This document shows, piece by piece, positions 15,532 through 25,171 of a DNA stretch of 64,000 nucleotides (position 1 is its first letter; each line of letters opens with the position of its first letter). The stretch lies in assembly GCF_000018025.1 (NCBI RefSeq), contig NC_009831.1:1550001-1614000 (forward strand), in the 5' to 3' direction. Under the pieces are notes generated by a model, which saw only the letters and a program-made list of their open reading frames with translations, was not told where the DNA came from and made no database searches. This stretch comes from Shewanella sediminis HAW-EB3 (GTDB lineage: Bacteria; Pseudomonadota; Gammaproteobacteria; Enterobacterales; Shewanellaceae). The position numbers and the translations under genes are program-made.

Positions 15532-18156
15532 ATGTATCAAACCACTGCAGCGCTAAGAAGTGCTTTCTTAGAGTATTTCCGTACTAACGGTCATCAGGTT
15601 GTGGACAGTAGTTCACTGGTACCTGTTAACGATCCTACCTTGCTGTTTACTAATGCGGGTATGAACCAGTTTAAAGATGTGTTTCTGGGTGAAGACAAGC
15701 GTAGCTATACGCGTGCGACCTCGTCTCAGCGCTGTGTTCGCGCTGGTGGTAAACATAATGACTTAGATAATGTGGGATACACGGCTCGTCACCATACATT
15801 CTTCGAGATGCTGGGTAACTTTAGTTTTGGTGATTACTTTAAGCGTGATGCAATTAGTTTTGCATGGAACTTTCTTACTCAAGAGTTAAAGCTGCCTAAA
15901 GAGCGTCTGTGTGTCACTATCTATGAGACCGATGATGAAGCCTATGATATCTGGACTAAAGAGATCGGCGTACCTGCTGAAAACCTTATTCGCATAGGTG
16001 ACAATAAAGGCGCACCATACGCGTCAGATAACTTCTGGCAGATGGGGGATACCGGACCTTGTGGCCCATGTTCTGAAATTTTTTATGACCACGGTGACCA
16101 CATCTGGGGTGGACGTCCGGGTACTCCGGAAGAGGATGGTGACAGATTCATTGAGATCTGGAACATCGTTTTCATGCAGTACAATCGCCAATCTGATGGT
16201 GAAATGTTACCACTGCCTAAGCCTTCTGTGGATACCGGTATGGGTATTGAGCGTATCGCTGCAATCATGCAGGGCGTTCACTCTAATTATGAAATTGATA
16301 TATTCCAGGCGCTGATCAAGAAAACTGCCGAAATATTATCCGTTACTGATTTAGAAAATAAATCGCTGCGGGTTATCTCCGATCACATCCGTTCATGTGC
16401 CTTCCTGATCGCCGATGGTGTTATGCCATCGAATGAAGGTCGTGGTTATGTACTTCGTCGTATTATTCGTCGTGCGGTTCGTCATGGTAATAAACTTGGC
16501 GCTAGCGACTCCTTCTTCTATAAGCTGGTACCTACATTAATCGAAGTCATGGGCGATGCAGCCAAAGGGCTGGTGGCAACTCAAGCTATCGTTGAGAAGT
16601 CGTTGAAAGCCGAAGAGGAGCAGTTTGCACGCACACTTGAGCGTGGCCTGGGCATTCTCGATGGCGCGCTAAACGCACTGAAAGGTGATGTATTAGATGG
16701 TGAAACGGCATTTAAGCTTTACGATACCTATGGTTTCCCTGTCGATTTGACCGCTGATGTCTGTCGTGAGCGTGAAATCACCGTCGATGAGGCGGGTTTT
16801 GAAGTCGCGATGGCCGAGCAGAGAAGTCGTGCTCAGGCGGCAGGGCAGTTCGAGACTGACTACAATGATTCTCTGAAAATTGATGAACTGACGCATTTTT
16901 CCGGTTATACCGAGTTAACTGCACCTGGAAAAATTACCGCTATCTATATGGCGGGTGAATCTGTCAATTCATTGAGCGCCGGAGATGAAGCCGTTATCGT
17001 TCTCGACAGCACCCCTTTTTATGGTGAGTCGGGCGGTCAATGTGGCGACAGAGGGGTATTGTCGGCTAAAGGTATCGAGTTTGATGTGAAGGATACTCAA
17101 AAGTACGGTCAAGCCGTTGGGCATCAGGGAGCATTAACCTCAGGTACGTTATCTGTCGGTGACAGCTTAGAAGCTAACGTCGATAAAAAGCTGCGTCATC
17201 GTACCGAGCTGAACCACTCCGTGACTCACCTGTTGCACGCCGCACTACGCCAGTTACTGGGCACACATGTGACTCAGAAGGGCTCACTGGTTGACTCAGA
17301 AAGGTTGCGATTCGATTTTTCTCATTTCGAGGGTGTTAAGCCTGAGGAGTTGAAGGCGGTCGAAGATCTGGTGAATACTCAAATCCGTAGAAACCACAAG
17401 CTCAGTGCCGAAGTGATGGACATGGATCAAGCGAAAGAGAAGGGGGCTATGGCACTCTTCGGTGAGAAATATACCGACGAAGTCAGAGTTGTCACTATGG
17501 GCGATTTCTCTATCGAGCTTTGTGGTGGTACTCACGTCGGTCGCACCGGTGATATCGGTCTGTTTAAGATCACCTCGGAAGGTGGTATTGCTGCTGGCGT
17601 GCGTCGCATCGAGGCGGTAACTGGCGCGGCGGCTATGGCCTATGTAGCAGGGCAAAAAGCAGAGCTAGACCAGGCGGCAGCCTTACTTAAAGCCGATAGT
17701 GCCTCTGTGGTATCTAAGCTTAAGGCACAGCTGGATCGCACTAAGCTGCTTGAGAAAGAGTTATCTCAGCTTAAAGATAAGCTTGCTGCGGCCACAAGTG
17801 CCGATTTAGCGGGCGAAGCGCAGCAGGTCAACGGTGTGAATGTGTTGGTTAAAAAGCTGGACGGTGTCGAAGCCGGTGCGCTACGTGGATTGCAAGATGA
17901 GCTGAAGCAGAAGCTTGGTTCTGGCATCGTGGTTCTGGGTATCGCCGGAGATGCAAAAGTTAATCTGATCGTTGGTGTCACTAAAGATCTGACCTCTAAA
18001 GTTAAGGCCGGTGAGCTGGTAGCCTCGATAGCATCACAAGTCGGTGGTAAAGGCGGTGGTCGCCCAGACATGGCGCAGGCCGGTGGTAGCCAACCAGAGA
18101 ACCTGGATAGTGCCTTAGAGCAAGTTATCCCATGGCTTACTGAGCGTTTGGCTTAA
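15532..18156 (+). CDS. alaS: Alanyl-tRNA synthetase
   Basis: 874 residues, full length. Class II synthetase core at the N-terminus ([58 protein letters not shown]). The editing domain has [11 protein letters not shown], and [15 protein letters not shown] carries the zinc-type Cys-x-x-x-His. The C-terminal DHHA1 domain has [15 protein letters not shown]. Charges tRNA-Ala in the cytoplasm. ATG start with AGGATGATTTC upstream and a TATAAT at 15457-15462 as probable -10. In Shewanella recA-recX usually precedes it; here small unknown ORFs do. Confidence 0.98.
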   Translation: MYQTTAALRSAFLEYFRTNGHQVVDSSSLVPVNDPTLLFTNAGMNQFKDVFLGEDKRSYTRATSSQRCVRAGGKHNDLDNVGYTARHHTFFEMLGNFSFGDYFKRDAISFAWNFLTQELKLPKERLCVTIYETDDEAYDIWTKEIGVPAENLIRIGDNKGAPYASDNFWQMGDTGPCGPCSEIFYDHGDHIWGGRPGTPEEDGDRFIEIWNIVFMQYNRQSDGEMLPLPKPSVDTGMGIERIAAIMQGVHSNYEIDIFQALIKKTAEILSVTDLENKSLRVISDHIRSCAFLIADGVMPSNEGRGYVLRRIIRRAVRHGNKLGASDSFFYKLVPTLIEVMGDAAKGLVATQAIVEKSLKAEEEQFARTLERGLGILDGALNALKGDVLDGETAFKLYDTYGFPVDLTADVCREREITVDEAGFEVAMAEQRSRAQAAGQFETDYNDSLKIDELTHFSGYTELTAPGKITAIYMAGESVNSLSAGDEAVIVLDSTPFYGESGGQCGDRGVLSAKGIEFDVKDTQKYGQAVGHQGALTSGTLSVGDSLEANVDKKLRHRTELNHSVTHLLHAALRQLLGTHVTQKGSLVDSERLRFDFSHFEGVKPEELKAVEDLVNTQIRRNHKLSAEVMDMDQAKEKGAMALFGEKYTDEVRVVTMGDFSIELCGGTHVGRTGDIGLFKITSEGGIAAGVRRIEAVTGAAAMAYVAGQKAELDQAAALLKADSASVVSKLKAQLDRTKLLEKELSQLKDKLAAATSADLAGEAQQVNGVNVLVKKLDGVEAGALRGLQDELKQKLGSGIVVLGIAGDAKVNLIVGVTKDLTSKVKAGELVASIASQVGGKGGGRPDMAQAGGSQPENLDSALEQVIPWLTERLA

Positions 18157-18201
18157 CTCTTAGCTTAACACCAATGGTATAACAATCAGCTTTGGCTATT
18201 A

Positions 18202-18235
18202 AAAAGCGCTTCAGGCATCTGAAGCGCTTTTTTTA
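18202..18235 (+). terminator. Rho-independent terminator of alaS
   Basis: AAAAGCGCTTCAG and CTGAAGCGCTTTT form a 13-bp perfect stem with a 4-base loop, followed by more T. Confidence 0.93.
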
Positions 18236-18300
18236 TGCAGGGCCGGCTTTAGCCTGGAAGGGAAACTCGCATTTTGTAACCGTTTGACTATGTTAATGTA

Positions 18301-18513
18301 GGGATTGTTAAAGTAATTGATCATCTATCCTTCTATATCAATGATAAAGGGCTTTGCTCCTTGGGTAATGGTAGATTTAATGCTAGCTTAACTACAGAGT
18401 CTGGCATTAGCTTTGCTATCGCTAAGGGCCCTATCATGTTATCAGGTGCTGTTCGGGGGCTATATCACGCTTTTGAATTAAATAAGCTGCATTTTAATGA
18501 TGGATTTCGGTAA
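18301..18513 (+). pseudogene. lysC: Probable eroded C-terminus of aspartokinase gene lysC
   Basis: An open frame with no proper start ends in ...GAVRGLYHAFELNK then LHFNDGFR and stop. The AVR-L-x-x-AFEL-D/N-K end is the signature C-terminus of monofunctional aspartokinases (AVRALHxAFELD). The stretch ESGISFAIAKGPIMLSGAVR can be laid on the ACT-domain segment ISTSEIKVSVVIEEKYLELAVR only loosely. In Shewanella genomes lysC normally sits exactly between alaS and csrA, so a collapsed copy in this position makes sense. The call depends mainly on the last ~15 residues and on synteny. Confidence 0.5.
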
Positions 18514-18609
18514 GAGTACTATTAATTTGTACTAAGCTAACCTTATAATACGTATATATAACGGATTAGTGCCGTATTAAGCAGAATTTGGAACTAAAGG
18601 AGTAAACGA

Positions 18610-18807
18610 ATGCTGATATTGACTCGTCGTGTTGGTGAAACACTGATGATTGGTGATGAAGTAACTGTCACTGTTTTAGGCGTTAAAGGTAATCAAGTAC
18701 GTATCGGTGTGAATGCACCTAAAGAAGTCTCGGTACATCGTGAAGAGATCTACCAGCGCATTCAGTCTGAAAAAGCTGGCAACCCTTCTGAAGGTGGCAA
18801 TTTTTAG
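18610..18807 (+). CDS. csrA: Carbon storage regulator, canonical CsrA
   Basis: 65 residues. [20 protein letters not shown] and [18 protein letters not shown] are the canonical CsrA signatures, with RNA-contacting Arg6/Arg7 and the VHREE core (Arg44) intact. Homodimeric mRNA-binding protein that blocks GGA-containing leaders. ATG with AAAGGAG upstream. TATAAT at 18544-18549 is a likely -10. Followed by a terminator and the tRNA array, the standard Shewanella order. Confidence 0.98.
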   Translation: MLILTRRVGETLMIGDEVTVTVLGVKGNQVRIGVNAPKEVSVHREEIYQRIQSEKAGNPSEGGNF

Positions 18808-18841
18808 TCTAGCCTGCTCAAGATTAGTCTTTAAATAGAGA

Positions 18842-18865
18842 AGTCAGTTTATCGCTGGCTTTTTT
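18842..18865 (+). terminator. Terminator of csrA
   Basis: AGTCAG pairs with CTGGCT (one G-T) around a 7-base loop, followed by five T. Confidence 0.75.
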
Positions 18866-19029
18866 GCTTTCTGGCATTCGTGAATCTTAAATATCAGATG
18901 TGGCGTCTCTCTATATTGTACGGCAAACGAGTTAACCGGTACGAGTCCATGGATAGGTGCGGGAAGAATAGTGCTGGAGCAATTATCGAGATAAACTCGT
19001 TAGGTTGTTACTAGAGAAGTAAGCAGAGC

Positions 19030-19088
19030 CCTTGCTTGTATGGCCTTCGATTCCTGTTGAATGATCAGATATTTATTGGTATTGGTAT
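19030..19088 (+). repeat. Degenerate right end of the MITE found intact at 20761-21026
   Basis: CTTGCTTGTATGGCCTTCGA onward aligns with CTTGCCTACAGTGCTTTGAA of the intact element, continuing through TGAATGATCAGATAT and ending in ATTGGTAT. No matching left end was found, so it is a truncated or decayed copy. Confidence 0.55.
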
Positions 19089-19146
19089 ATTATTTGTTTG
19101 ATCTGTTTAAAAACACCCCAAACAGAAATGCTTTATAAGAAATGGT

Positions 19147-19174
19147 TTGACTTATTTTCTTCAAACAGTAATAT
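19147..19174 (+). promoter_or_regulatory. Sigma-70 promoter of the tRNA array
   Basis: TTGACT, 16-bp spacer, TAATAT, followed by the G/C-rich discriminator GTGCGCC and the first tRNA 15 bp beyond the -10. A GC-rich discriminator is the hallmark of stringently controlled stable-RNA promoters. Confidence 0.75.
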
Positions 19175-19188
19175 GTGCGCCAAGAAAC

Positions 19189-19282
<94 letters not shown>

Positions 19283-19302
19283 TCTTACTTGCAAAATACG
19301 TT

Positions 19303-19379
19303 GCGGATGTAGCTCAGCTGGATAGAGTACCTGGCTACGAACCAGGCGGTCGGAGGTTCGAATCCTCCCATCCGCACCA
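19303..19379 (+). tRNA. tRNA-Arg (ACG), acceptor version A
   Basis: 77 nt with CCA. Acceptor GCGGATG/CATCCGC; anticodon loop CTACGAA gives ACG, presumably deaminated to ICG by TadA to read CGU/CGC/CGA. Confidence 0.97.
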
Positions 19380-19414
19380 TTTTTGTGAGACGACGGAATA
19401 TATTGAAACGCGTT

Positions 19415-19491
19415 GCGGATGTAGCTCAGCTGGATAGAGTACCTGGCTACGAACCAGGCGGTCGGAGGTTCGAATCCTCCCATCCGCACCA
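19415..19491 (+). tRNA. tRNA-Arg (ACG), acceptor version A
   Basis: Sequence identical over its 77 nt to the copy at 19303, including CCA; the spacers differ. Confidence 0.97.
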
Positions 19492-19525
19492 TTCAATATG
19501 AAAAATCGAAAAAAGTTTTATTTGT

Positions 19526-19602
19526 GCGGATGTAGCTCAGCTGGATAGAGTACCTGGCTACGAACCAGGCGGTCGGAGGTTCGAATCCTCCCATCCGCAC
19601 CA
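19526..19602 (+). tRNA. tRNA-Arg (ACG), acceptor version A
   Basis: Third consecutive copy with the GCGGATG/CATCCGC acceptor stem; anticodon ACG; CCA encoded. Confidence 0.97.
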
Positions 19603-19677
19603 TATTCAAGTTTCCAGTTAATTGATTAACTGGAAATAAAGTTGTCATTGTATCGATGACTTTAAAATGTAAGATTT

Positions 19678-19754
19678 GCGCGTGTAGCTCAGCTGGATAG
19701 AGTACCTGGCTACGAACCAGGCGGTCGGAGGTTCGAATCCTCCCACGCGCACCA
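19678..19754 (+). tRNA. tRNA-Arg (ACG), acceptor version B
   Basis: Same body as the other Arg copies but acceptor stem GCGCGTG/CACGCGC: compensated changes on both sides. Confidence 0.97.
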
Positions 19755-19776
19755 TTTACTTTTATAAAGTGAATTA

Positions 19777-19870
<94 letters not shown>

Positions 19871-19879
19871 ACAATTAAG

Positions 19880-19907
19880 CCCGTTGATGCAATCAACGGG
19901 TTTTTTT
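19880..19907 (+). terminator. Terminator inside the tRNA array
   Basis: CCCGTTGAT and ATCAACGGG pair perfectly around a 3-base loop, followed by seven T. It divides the array into a first transcription block (to 19868) and the remainder. Confidence 0.9.
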
Positions 19908-19992
19908 GTGGCTTAAGGTAGTTATTAACGTCTTATGCTCAAAGCAATGGAGTCGTTAAACAGGTTAGAACTACCATTAAAAGAAAGATATC

Positions 19993-20069
19993 GCGCGTGT
20001 AGCTCAGCTGGATAGAGTACCTGGCTACGAACCAGGCGGTCGGAGGTTCGAATCCTCCCACGCGCACCA
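19993..20069 (+). tRNA. tRNA-Arg (ACG), acceptor version B
   Basis: 77 nt, GCGCGTG/CACGCGC acceptor, anticodon ACG, CCA. First gene after the internal terminator. Confidence 0.97.
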
Positions 20070-20114
20070 TCTCTTTTAGATTAAGTCTGATAATCGGTGT
20101 TAAAGTGTTTTTGT

Positions 20115-20191
20115 GCGGATGTAGCTCAGCTGGATAGAGTACCTGGCTACGAACCAGGCGGTCGGAGGTTCGAATCCTCCCATCCGCACCA
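20115..20191 (+). tRNA. tRNA-Arg (ACG), acceptor version A
   Basis: 77 nt, GCGGATG/CATCCGC acceptor, anticodon ACG, CCA. Confidence 0.97.
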
Positions 20192-20280
20192 TATTTAAAT
20201 TCTGTTTAATTGGTTCAGTTATTAACTGATTAATCGGAATTGAAATTGTCTGTTTACAGGCAGAGATAGAGATAAAGTTT

Positions 20281-20357
20281 GCGCGTGTAGCTCAGCTGGA
20301 TAGAGTACCTGGCTACGAACCAGGCGGTCGGAGGTTCGAATCCTCCCACGCGCACCA
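20281..20357 (+). tRNA. tRNA-Arg (ACG), acceptor version B
   Basis: 77 nt, GCGCGTG/CACGCGC acceptor, anticodon ACG, CCA. The spacer after it resembles the spacer after the copy at 19993, pointing to duplication of a B-A unit. Confidence 0.97.
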
Positions 20358-20403
20358 TCTCTTCTCAGACTTAGTCTGAAAGTTAGTGTTAAGTGTTATT
20401 TGT

Positions 20404-20480
20404 GCGGATGTAGCTCAGCTGGATAGAGTACCTGGCTACGAACCAGGCGGTCGGAGGTTCGAATCCTCCCATCCGCACCA
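20404..20480 (+). tRNA. tRNA-Arg (ACG), acceptor version A
   Basis: 77 nt, GCGGATG/CATCCGC acceptor, anticodon ACG, CCA. Its downstream spacer resembles that after the copy at 19526. Confidence 0.97.
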
Positions 20481-20568
20481 TATTCAAGTCTGTTTAATTG
20501 GTTAAGTTTTTAATTGATTAAGTGGAAATAAAGTTGTCTTTTACAGACGGCTTTAAGATGTAAGATTT

Positions 20569-20645
20569 GCGCGTGTAGCTCAGCTGGATAGAGTACCTGG
20601 CTACGAACCAGGCGGTCGGAGGTTCGAATCCTCCCACGCGCACCA
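20569..20645 (+). tRNA. tRNA-Arg (ACG), acceptor version B
   Basis: 77 nt, GCGCGTG/CACGCGC acceptor, anticodon ACG, CCA. Together with the following Ser gene it repeats the 19678-19868 arrangement. Confidence 0.97.
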
Positions 20646-20666
20646 TTTACTTTTGTAAGTAAATTA

Positions 20667-20758
20667 GGAGAGGTGGCCGAGTGGCCGAAGGCGCTCCCCT
20701 GCTAAGGGAGTATGGGCTTTAAATCCCATCGAGGGTTCGAATCCCTCCCTCTCCGCCA
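20667..20758 (+). tRNA. tRNA-Ser (GCU)
   Basis: Third Ser copy, 92 nt with CCA, last gene of the array; a MITE begins two bases later. Confidence 0.97.
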
Positions 20759-20760
20759 TA

Positions 20761-21026
20761 ATACCAATCTCACTAAATAGGTGCTCAGTTCAGAGCCATT
20801 CAGGCCTTTCAATTCAAGGTGCATTGGTGAAGAAATGGTTATTCCCTTTTAAGATAATGTAACGCAGAAGTGGAATGCCTGAGAGGCTCACATAGTGCGG
20901 GTTTCAAAGCCCTTTATGCTGCGTTAGATGCTTTCGATATAGAATAACTATTAGCTTCAAACATCCGCCTTGCCTACAGTGCTTTGAACTCCCGCTGAAA
21001 GATCACATAATTAGTAGGATTGGTAT
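20761..21026. mobile_element. MITE-like element with ATACCAATC ends
   Basis: 266 bp without a meaningful coding frame. The left end ATACCAATCTCACTAAATAG is an imperfect inverted repeat of the right end CTAATTATGTGATC.../...TAGTAGGATTGGTAT. ATA on both outer sides may be the target duplication. It lies between the last tRNA and its terminator. I recognise this repeat type as common in Shewanella intergenic regions. No transposase is encoded, so movement would need one supplied in trans. Confidence 0.8.
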
Positions 21027-21034
21027 ATAAACCA

Positions 21035-21064
21035 AGCCCGTTGATAATATCAATGGGCTTTTTT
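21035..21064 (+). terminator. Terminator after the tRNA array
   Basis: AGCCCGTTGAT and ATCAATGGGCT pair (one G-T) around three bases, then a T run. Its core resembles the internal terminator at 19880; the MITE appears to have inserted between the last tRNA and this terminator. Confidence 0.85.
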
Positions 21065-21301
21065 GTACCTATCTCTTACCTATTCCCCCTTTTTCTAACC
21101 TCTTACCTCATCACTTTTCTTAAAGTACTGCATAACTTTTCATTTTGTCCGCTTTTTATCCTTTATTCCGAATTCAATTTCTATCTCTTCACAGCTCCAT
21201 TTACTAAAAAGTAATGAAAAACACTTGCCGATTGATGATTCCTTATAAATATCCTGCTTAAATTAGTGAATTCTCTTCATGAACAGTTTGTTTTTGTCAC
21301 T

Positions 21302-21316
21302 ATTGGTATGACCAAT
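21302..21316. promoter_or_regulatory. PdhR-type operator upstream of oadGAB
   Basis: ATTGGTATGACCAAT matches the E. coli PdhR consensus ATTGGTnnnACCAAT at every defined position. It lies 183 bp before the oadG start in an otherwise gene-free 430-bp region. Pyruvate-sensing control of an oxaloacetate decarboxylase would make metabolic sense. Confidence 0.6.
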
Positions 21317-21499
21317 TTACAAGCTGCTCGCAATTTTGTTATAGATTAGTTATTGTTTTTCCCGTGAACAGCGTTAATTTACTCTACAAGCGGATAATTT
21401 TTGGCATTCACTTGGTGCTTTTTAGATCTTAATTGAATAAAAAGCTGCTTGGTGGTGCTATATATTCATTGTTGGAGTAACTTTGATACAGAGGGTGAT

Positions 21500-21745
21500 A
21501 TGGATTCGATATCTGAACAAATTATTGAAGCACTTGGCATCATGCTTTTAGGGATGGGGCTGGTTTTCGTGTTTCTAACCGTGCTGATCTTAGGAATTAA
21601 GTTGGTGGCTTACAAATTTGCCCCACAGCCGATCGAACATAAAGCACCAGCTGAAAAGAGCGATACAGCTTCCGCACAGGGCGTCGATCCCCTGATGGTT
21701 GCGGTTATCACTTCAGCCATTCACCAATATCGTGCAAAAGCATAA
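21500..21745 (+). CDS. oadG: Oxaloacetate decarboxylase gamma subunit
   Basis: 81 residues from the ATG at 21500 (GAGGGTG upstream); the frame extends upstream without need. One N-terminal membrane helix (ALGIMLLGMGLVFVFLTVLI) then a short polar tail ending VAVITSAIHQYRAKA, the standard OadG form. It anchors and assembles the alpha and beta subunits and binds zinc. First gene of oadGAB, 25 bp before oadA. Confidence 0.92.
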   Translation: MDSISEQIIEALGIMLLGMGLVFVFLTVLILGIKLVAYKFAPQPIEHKAPAEKSDTASAQGVDPLMVAVITSAIHQYRAKA

Positions 21746-21770
21746 TAAAAAATACTAGTAGGGAGTTTTT

Positions 21771-23585
21771 ATGAGCAAGCCACTTGCGTTAACTGATGTC
21801 GTCTTACGAGATGCACACCAATCAATCCTCGCCACTCGTCTTCGCACCGAGGATATGCTCCCCATTGCACCACTGTTGGACAAAGTCGGCTTCTGGTCTT
21901 TGGAGTCTTGGGGCGGGGCCACATTCGACTCCTGTATTCGCTACCTGGGTGAAGATCCTTGGGAGCGACTCAGAGAGCTAAAGAAGGCGATGCCAAATAC
22001 GCCACAGCAGATGCTACTTCGTGGTCAAAATCTGCTTGGTTACCGTCATTATGCAGATGATCTGGTACATAAGTTTGTCGAAAGGGCCCACATTAACGGT
22101 GTGGATGTCTTTCGAATTTTCGATGCCATGAACGATGTTCGCAATCTGGAAACCGCAGTAAAGTCTGTTATTGAAGTTGGCGCACATGCGCAGGGAACTA
22201 TCTCTTATACAACCAGCCCGGTTCATACCCTCGAGACCTGGACCGATATGGCTAAGCGTTTGGAAGATATGGGCTGTCATTCATTATGCATTAAGGATAT
22301 GGCTGGATTGCTTAAGCCCTACGATGCGTTCGATATGATTAGTCAGATTAAATCTGAAACAGATCTGATAGTTTCAATGCAGTGTCATGCGACGACAGGG
22401 TTAAGTTCGGCGACATACCTTAAGGCCATTGAGGCTGGGATTGATGTGCTGGACACCGCCATTTCGCCGATGAGCCAGACCTATGGACACAGTGCAACAG
22501 AGACGTTAGTTGCTATGGTGGAGGGGACAGAGAGAGCTACTGGTTACGATATGGCTTTGCTCGAAGAGATTGCCGCTTATTTTAGAGATGTACGAAAGAA
22601 GTATGCTCAGTTCGAAGGTGAGTTAAAGGGGATCGATTCTCGGATTTTACGAGCTCAGGTACCAGGCGGCATGTTAACCAATATGGAAAGTCAGCTTAAA
22701 GAGCAAGGGGCTGCCGATAAATTAGACCAAGTACTGGAGGAGATCCCAAGAGTACGTGAAGACTTAGGCTTCCTGCCATTGGTTACCCCTACATCACAAA
22801 TTGTGGGCACTCAAGCTGTGATTAATGTATTGACCGGAGAACGTTATAAGTCGCTGACTAAAGAGACCGAAGGCGTGCTTAAAGGAGAGTATGGTGCGAC
22901 ACCTGCGCCTGTCAATGCAACACTTCAAGCCAAGGTTCTCGATGGCGCCGAAGCCATCACCTGCCGTCCCGCAGATCTGTTGACTTCCGAGTTTGAAAAT
23001 CTTAGCGCTGAACTCCTTGAGAAGGCGCGCAGTGAAGGGCTAACACTGGCTAAAGAGTTAGCCGATGATGTGTTGACCTATGCGCTGTTTCCGCAAATAG
23101 GCCTCAAGTTTATCAAGAATCGTAATAACCCCGATATGTTCGAGCCTAAGCCTGGGGCTACGGCACAAGCTGAGGTACAAGCGAGTTCTGCAACGGCTTC
23201 GGGTACTGATCGCGGTCCCGAGACATATACGGTAAATGTACAGGGCCAAAGTTTCGTCGTTGAGGTCTCTCCCGGTGGTGATATCAATCAAATTACCCCC
23301 AGTGAGAACGTGGTTCCTTTCGTGGCACCTCAAGCAAGTTCCGCTGCGGTTCAAGCGCCTGCGGGCGAAATAAAATTAGAGATGAATGCACCCTTATCCG
23401 GCAATATATTTAAGGTCAATGTTCAAACCGGCGATGCCGTTCGCGAAGGTGATGTGGTTATTATCTTAGAAGCGATGAAGATGGAAACCGAAATCAGGGC
23501 CCAGTCTGATGGTGTCATCAGCAAAGTATGGGTAAAAGAGGGGGACTCTGTCTCCGTTGGTAATCAATTAATTGGCATAGCTTAG
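21771..23585 (+). CDS. oadA: Oxaloacetate decarboxylase alpha subunit (biotin-dependent carboxyltransferase)
   Basis: 604 residues. The N-terminal carboxyltransferase TIM barrel begins with [20 protein letters not shown], with the Asp metal ligand; [14 protein letters not shown] and [20 protein letters not shown] carry the Lys and His residues of the active site. An Ala/Pro linker (~475-535) leads to the C-terminal biotinyl domain with [11 protein letters not shown], whose central Lys is biotinylated. It transfers CO2 from oxaloacetate to biotin for decarboxylation by OadB. Cytoplasmic, membrane associated. Confidence 0.97.
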   Translation: MSKPLALTDVVLRDAHQSILATRLRTEDMLPIAPLLDKVGFWSLESWGGATFDSCIRYLGEDPWERLRELKKAMPNTPQQMLLRGQNLLGYRHYADDLVHKFVERAHINGVDVFRIFDAMNDVRNLETAVKSVIEVGAHAQGTISYTTSPVHTLETWTDMAKRLEDMGCHSLCIKDMAGLLKPYDAFDMISQIKSETDLIVSMQCHATTGLSSATYLKAIEAGIDVLDTAISPMSQTYGHSATETLVAMVEGTERATGYDMALLEEIAAYFRDVRKKYAQFEGELKGIDSRILRAQVPGGMLTNMESQLKEQGAADKLDQVLEEIPRVREDLGFLPLVTPTSQIVGTQAVINVLTGERYKSLTKETEGVLKGEYGATPAPVNATLQAKVLDGAEAITCRPADLLTSEFENLSAELLEKARSEGLTLAKELADDVLTYALFPQIGLKFIKNRNNPDMFEPKPGATAQAEVQASSATASGTDRGPETYTVNVQGQSFVVEVSPGGDINQITPSENVVPFVAPQASSAAVQAPAGEIKLEMNAPLSGNIFKVNVQTGDAVREGDVVIILEAMKMETEIRAQSDGVISKVWVKEGDSVSVGNQLIGIA

Positions 23586-23593
23586 GAGGCTAA

Positions 23594-24724
23594 ATGGAAG
23601 GATTAATTGCATTTTGGTCTGAGTCAGGCATTGCAAATTTTACCCCTGGGCAGCTACTGATGATGGGGGTAGGAGCCTTGCTTCTGTACCTTTCGATTGT
23701 GAGAGGCTTCGAACCTTTACTTCTACTGCCTATTGGGTTTGGTGCTATTTTAGCCAATATTCCCAATGGAGGCTTCACGGAGGAGGGAGGGCTACTCTAT
23801 TTTGCTTATCATGTTGGGATTGAAACGGGAGTATTTCCGTTGCTCATCTTCATGGGGGTCGGTGCGCTGACCGATTTCGGTGCCTTGATAGCCAACCCTA
23901 AGATGTTGCTTCTGGGAGCCGCAGCCCAATTTGGTATCTTTGCCACATTAATCGGTGCTATCGCCCTTAATTTTGTCCCTGGGTTTGAATTTTCCATGCA
24001 AGATGCCGGTGCCATCGCCATTATTGGTGGTGCCGATGGCCCCACGGCTATTTTCTTAGCCTCAAAACTTGCACCTGAGTTGTTGGGGGCTATTGCTGTT
24101 GCAGCGTATTCTTATATGGCTCTGGTTCCGATAATTCAGCCGCCAATCATGAAGTTGCTAACGACAGAGTCTGAACGTCAGATAAAGATGGAGCAACTGC
24201 GCGAAGTGAGTAAGAAAGAGAAGATCATCTTTCCGCTTATGGTGCTGGGGTTAACTATTCTGTTCCTGCCTGCAGCGACACCATTGGTGGGCATGTTTTG
24301 TCTGGGCAATTTGATGCGTGAGTCTGGTGTTGTAGACAGATTATCGAGCACGGCTCAAAATGAGCTGATCAACATAGTGACCATCTTCCTGGGTTTAGCC
24401 GTGGGTTCTAAACTCTCTGCGGATCAATTTTTACAGCTCGAGACATTAGGTATCTTGCTCCTTGGCGCCGTTGCATTTGCAATCGGCACCGCCACCGGGG
24501 TGTTGATGGCTAAACTTATGTGTAAATTGTCTGGTGGGAAGATCAACCCGTTAATAGGTGCTGCGGGTGTCTCTGCGGTCCCGATGGCTGCACGGGTTGT
24601 GAACAAGGTAGGTTTAGAGTCAAATCAACATAACTTCTTGTTGATGCACGCTATGGGGCCTAATGTTGCCGGTGTGCTGGGTTCGGCTGTCGCGGCAGGT
24701 GTATTGATTGCAGTATTGGGCTAA
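23594..24724 (+). CDS. oadB: Oxaloacetate decarboxylase beta subunit, sodium pump
   Basis: 376 residues and about nine hydrophobic segments. The conserved pump elements are present: [25 protein letters not shown] and [23 protein letters not shown], the latter with the Asp of the Na+ pathway, and the C-terminal [15 protein letters not shown] with [15 protein letters not shown]. It decarboxylates carboxybiotin and exports Na+. Follows oadA by 8 bp. Transcription probably ends at the hairpin at 24854. Confidence 0.97.
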   Translation: MEGLIAFWSESGIANFTPGQLLMMGVGALLLYLSIVRGFEPLLLLPIGFGAILANIPNGGFTEEGGLLYFAYHVGIETGVFPLLIFMGVGALTDFGALIANPKMLLLGAAAQFGIFATLIGAIALNFVPGFEFSMQDAGAIAIIGGADGPTAIFLASKLAPELLGAIAVAAYSYMALVPIIQPPIMKLLTTESERQIKMEQLREVSKKEKIIFPLMVLGLTILFLPAATPLVGMFCLGNLMRESGVVDRLSSTAQNELINIVTIFLGLAVGSKLSADQFLQLETLGILLLGAVAFAIGTATGVLMAKLMCKLSGGKINPLIGAAGVSAVPMAARVVNKVGLESNQHNFLLMHAMGPNVAGVLGSAVAAGVLIAVLG

Positions 24725-24853
24725 GCGGTTCAGAGATGATATCGAGAGGTCTACTCACACTCAAGCTGTGAGCCATGTTCTCTGGTCCAGGGGCTGTGAC
24801 CAAAGTTCTGTCGTTTAAGTGCTGTGACCTAAGTTATTTAAGCCCAATTTATT

Positions 24854-24889
24854 AAAGTCTTGCAGATTAATATTGCGAGACTTTTTTTT
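24854..24889 (+). terminator. Terminator of oadGAB
   Basis: AAAGTCTTGC and GCGAGACTTT form a 10-bp stem (one G-T), followed by T. It is 130 bp beyond the oadB stop. The region between contains an imperfect direct repeat around GTGCTGTGACC. Confidence 0.8.
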
Positions 24890-24984
24890 ACGCTTTTTTT
24901 ATCTGATTTGTGTTGATTTTAATGCTGAATTTGGTGGTAAACGCTGTTTTCAGCTTCTGTCTGGTTTGAGTATTTCCAGCCTCT

Positions 24985-24998
24985 TTGATTTAGATCAA
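24985..24998. promoter_or_regulatory. FNR/EtrA-type site upstream of the 61-residue gene
   Basis: TTGATTTAGATCAA: perfect match to TTGATnnnnATCAA. Confidence 0.75.
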
Positions 24999-25029
24999 TG
25001 TCTCTCTAAGTCATTTAAGGTCTTATAAA

Positions 25030-25045
25030 GGTGATCGATATCACA
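25030..25045. promoter_or_regulatory. CRP-type site upstream of the 61-residue gene
   Basis: GGTGATCGATATCACA: nine of ten consensus positions of TGTGAnnnnnnTCACA. Located 31 bp after the FNR-type site and 126 bp before the start codon. Confidence 0.65.
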
Positions 25046-25171
25046 TATGCAACTCTTGGTTGCGGGTTATTGTTGTTGGTTTGGGATTTTTTAGAGGTGC
25101 GTCACTATTTTTAGGGTGTCGTTTAGTTTGATTCAACCGAACCGTTACGAACATATTTAAGAGGTGTACAT

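Noticed and set aside
18236..18609. Riboswitch (lysine type) in the alaS-csrA gap
   Set aside because: No conserved multi-stem architecture could be traced; the aspartokinase-like C-terminus explains the stretch better.
20761..21026. MITE region as a small RNA gene
   Set aside because: Terminal inverted repeats and a second degenerate copy point to a mobile repeat; no promoter was seen.
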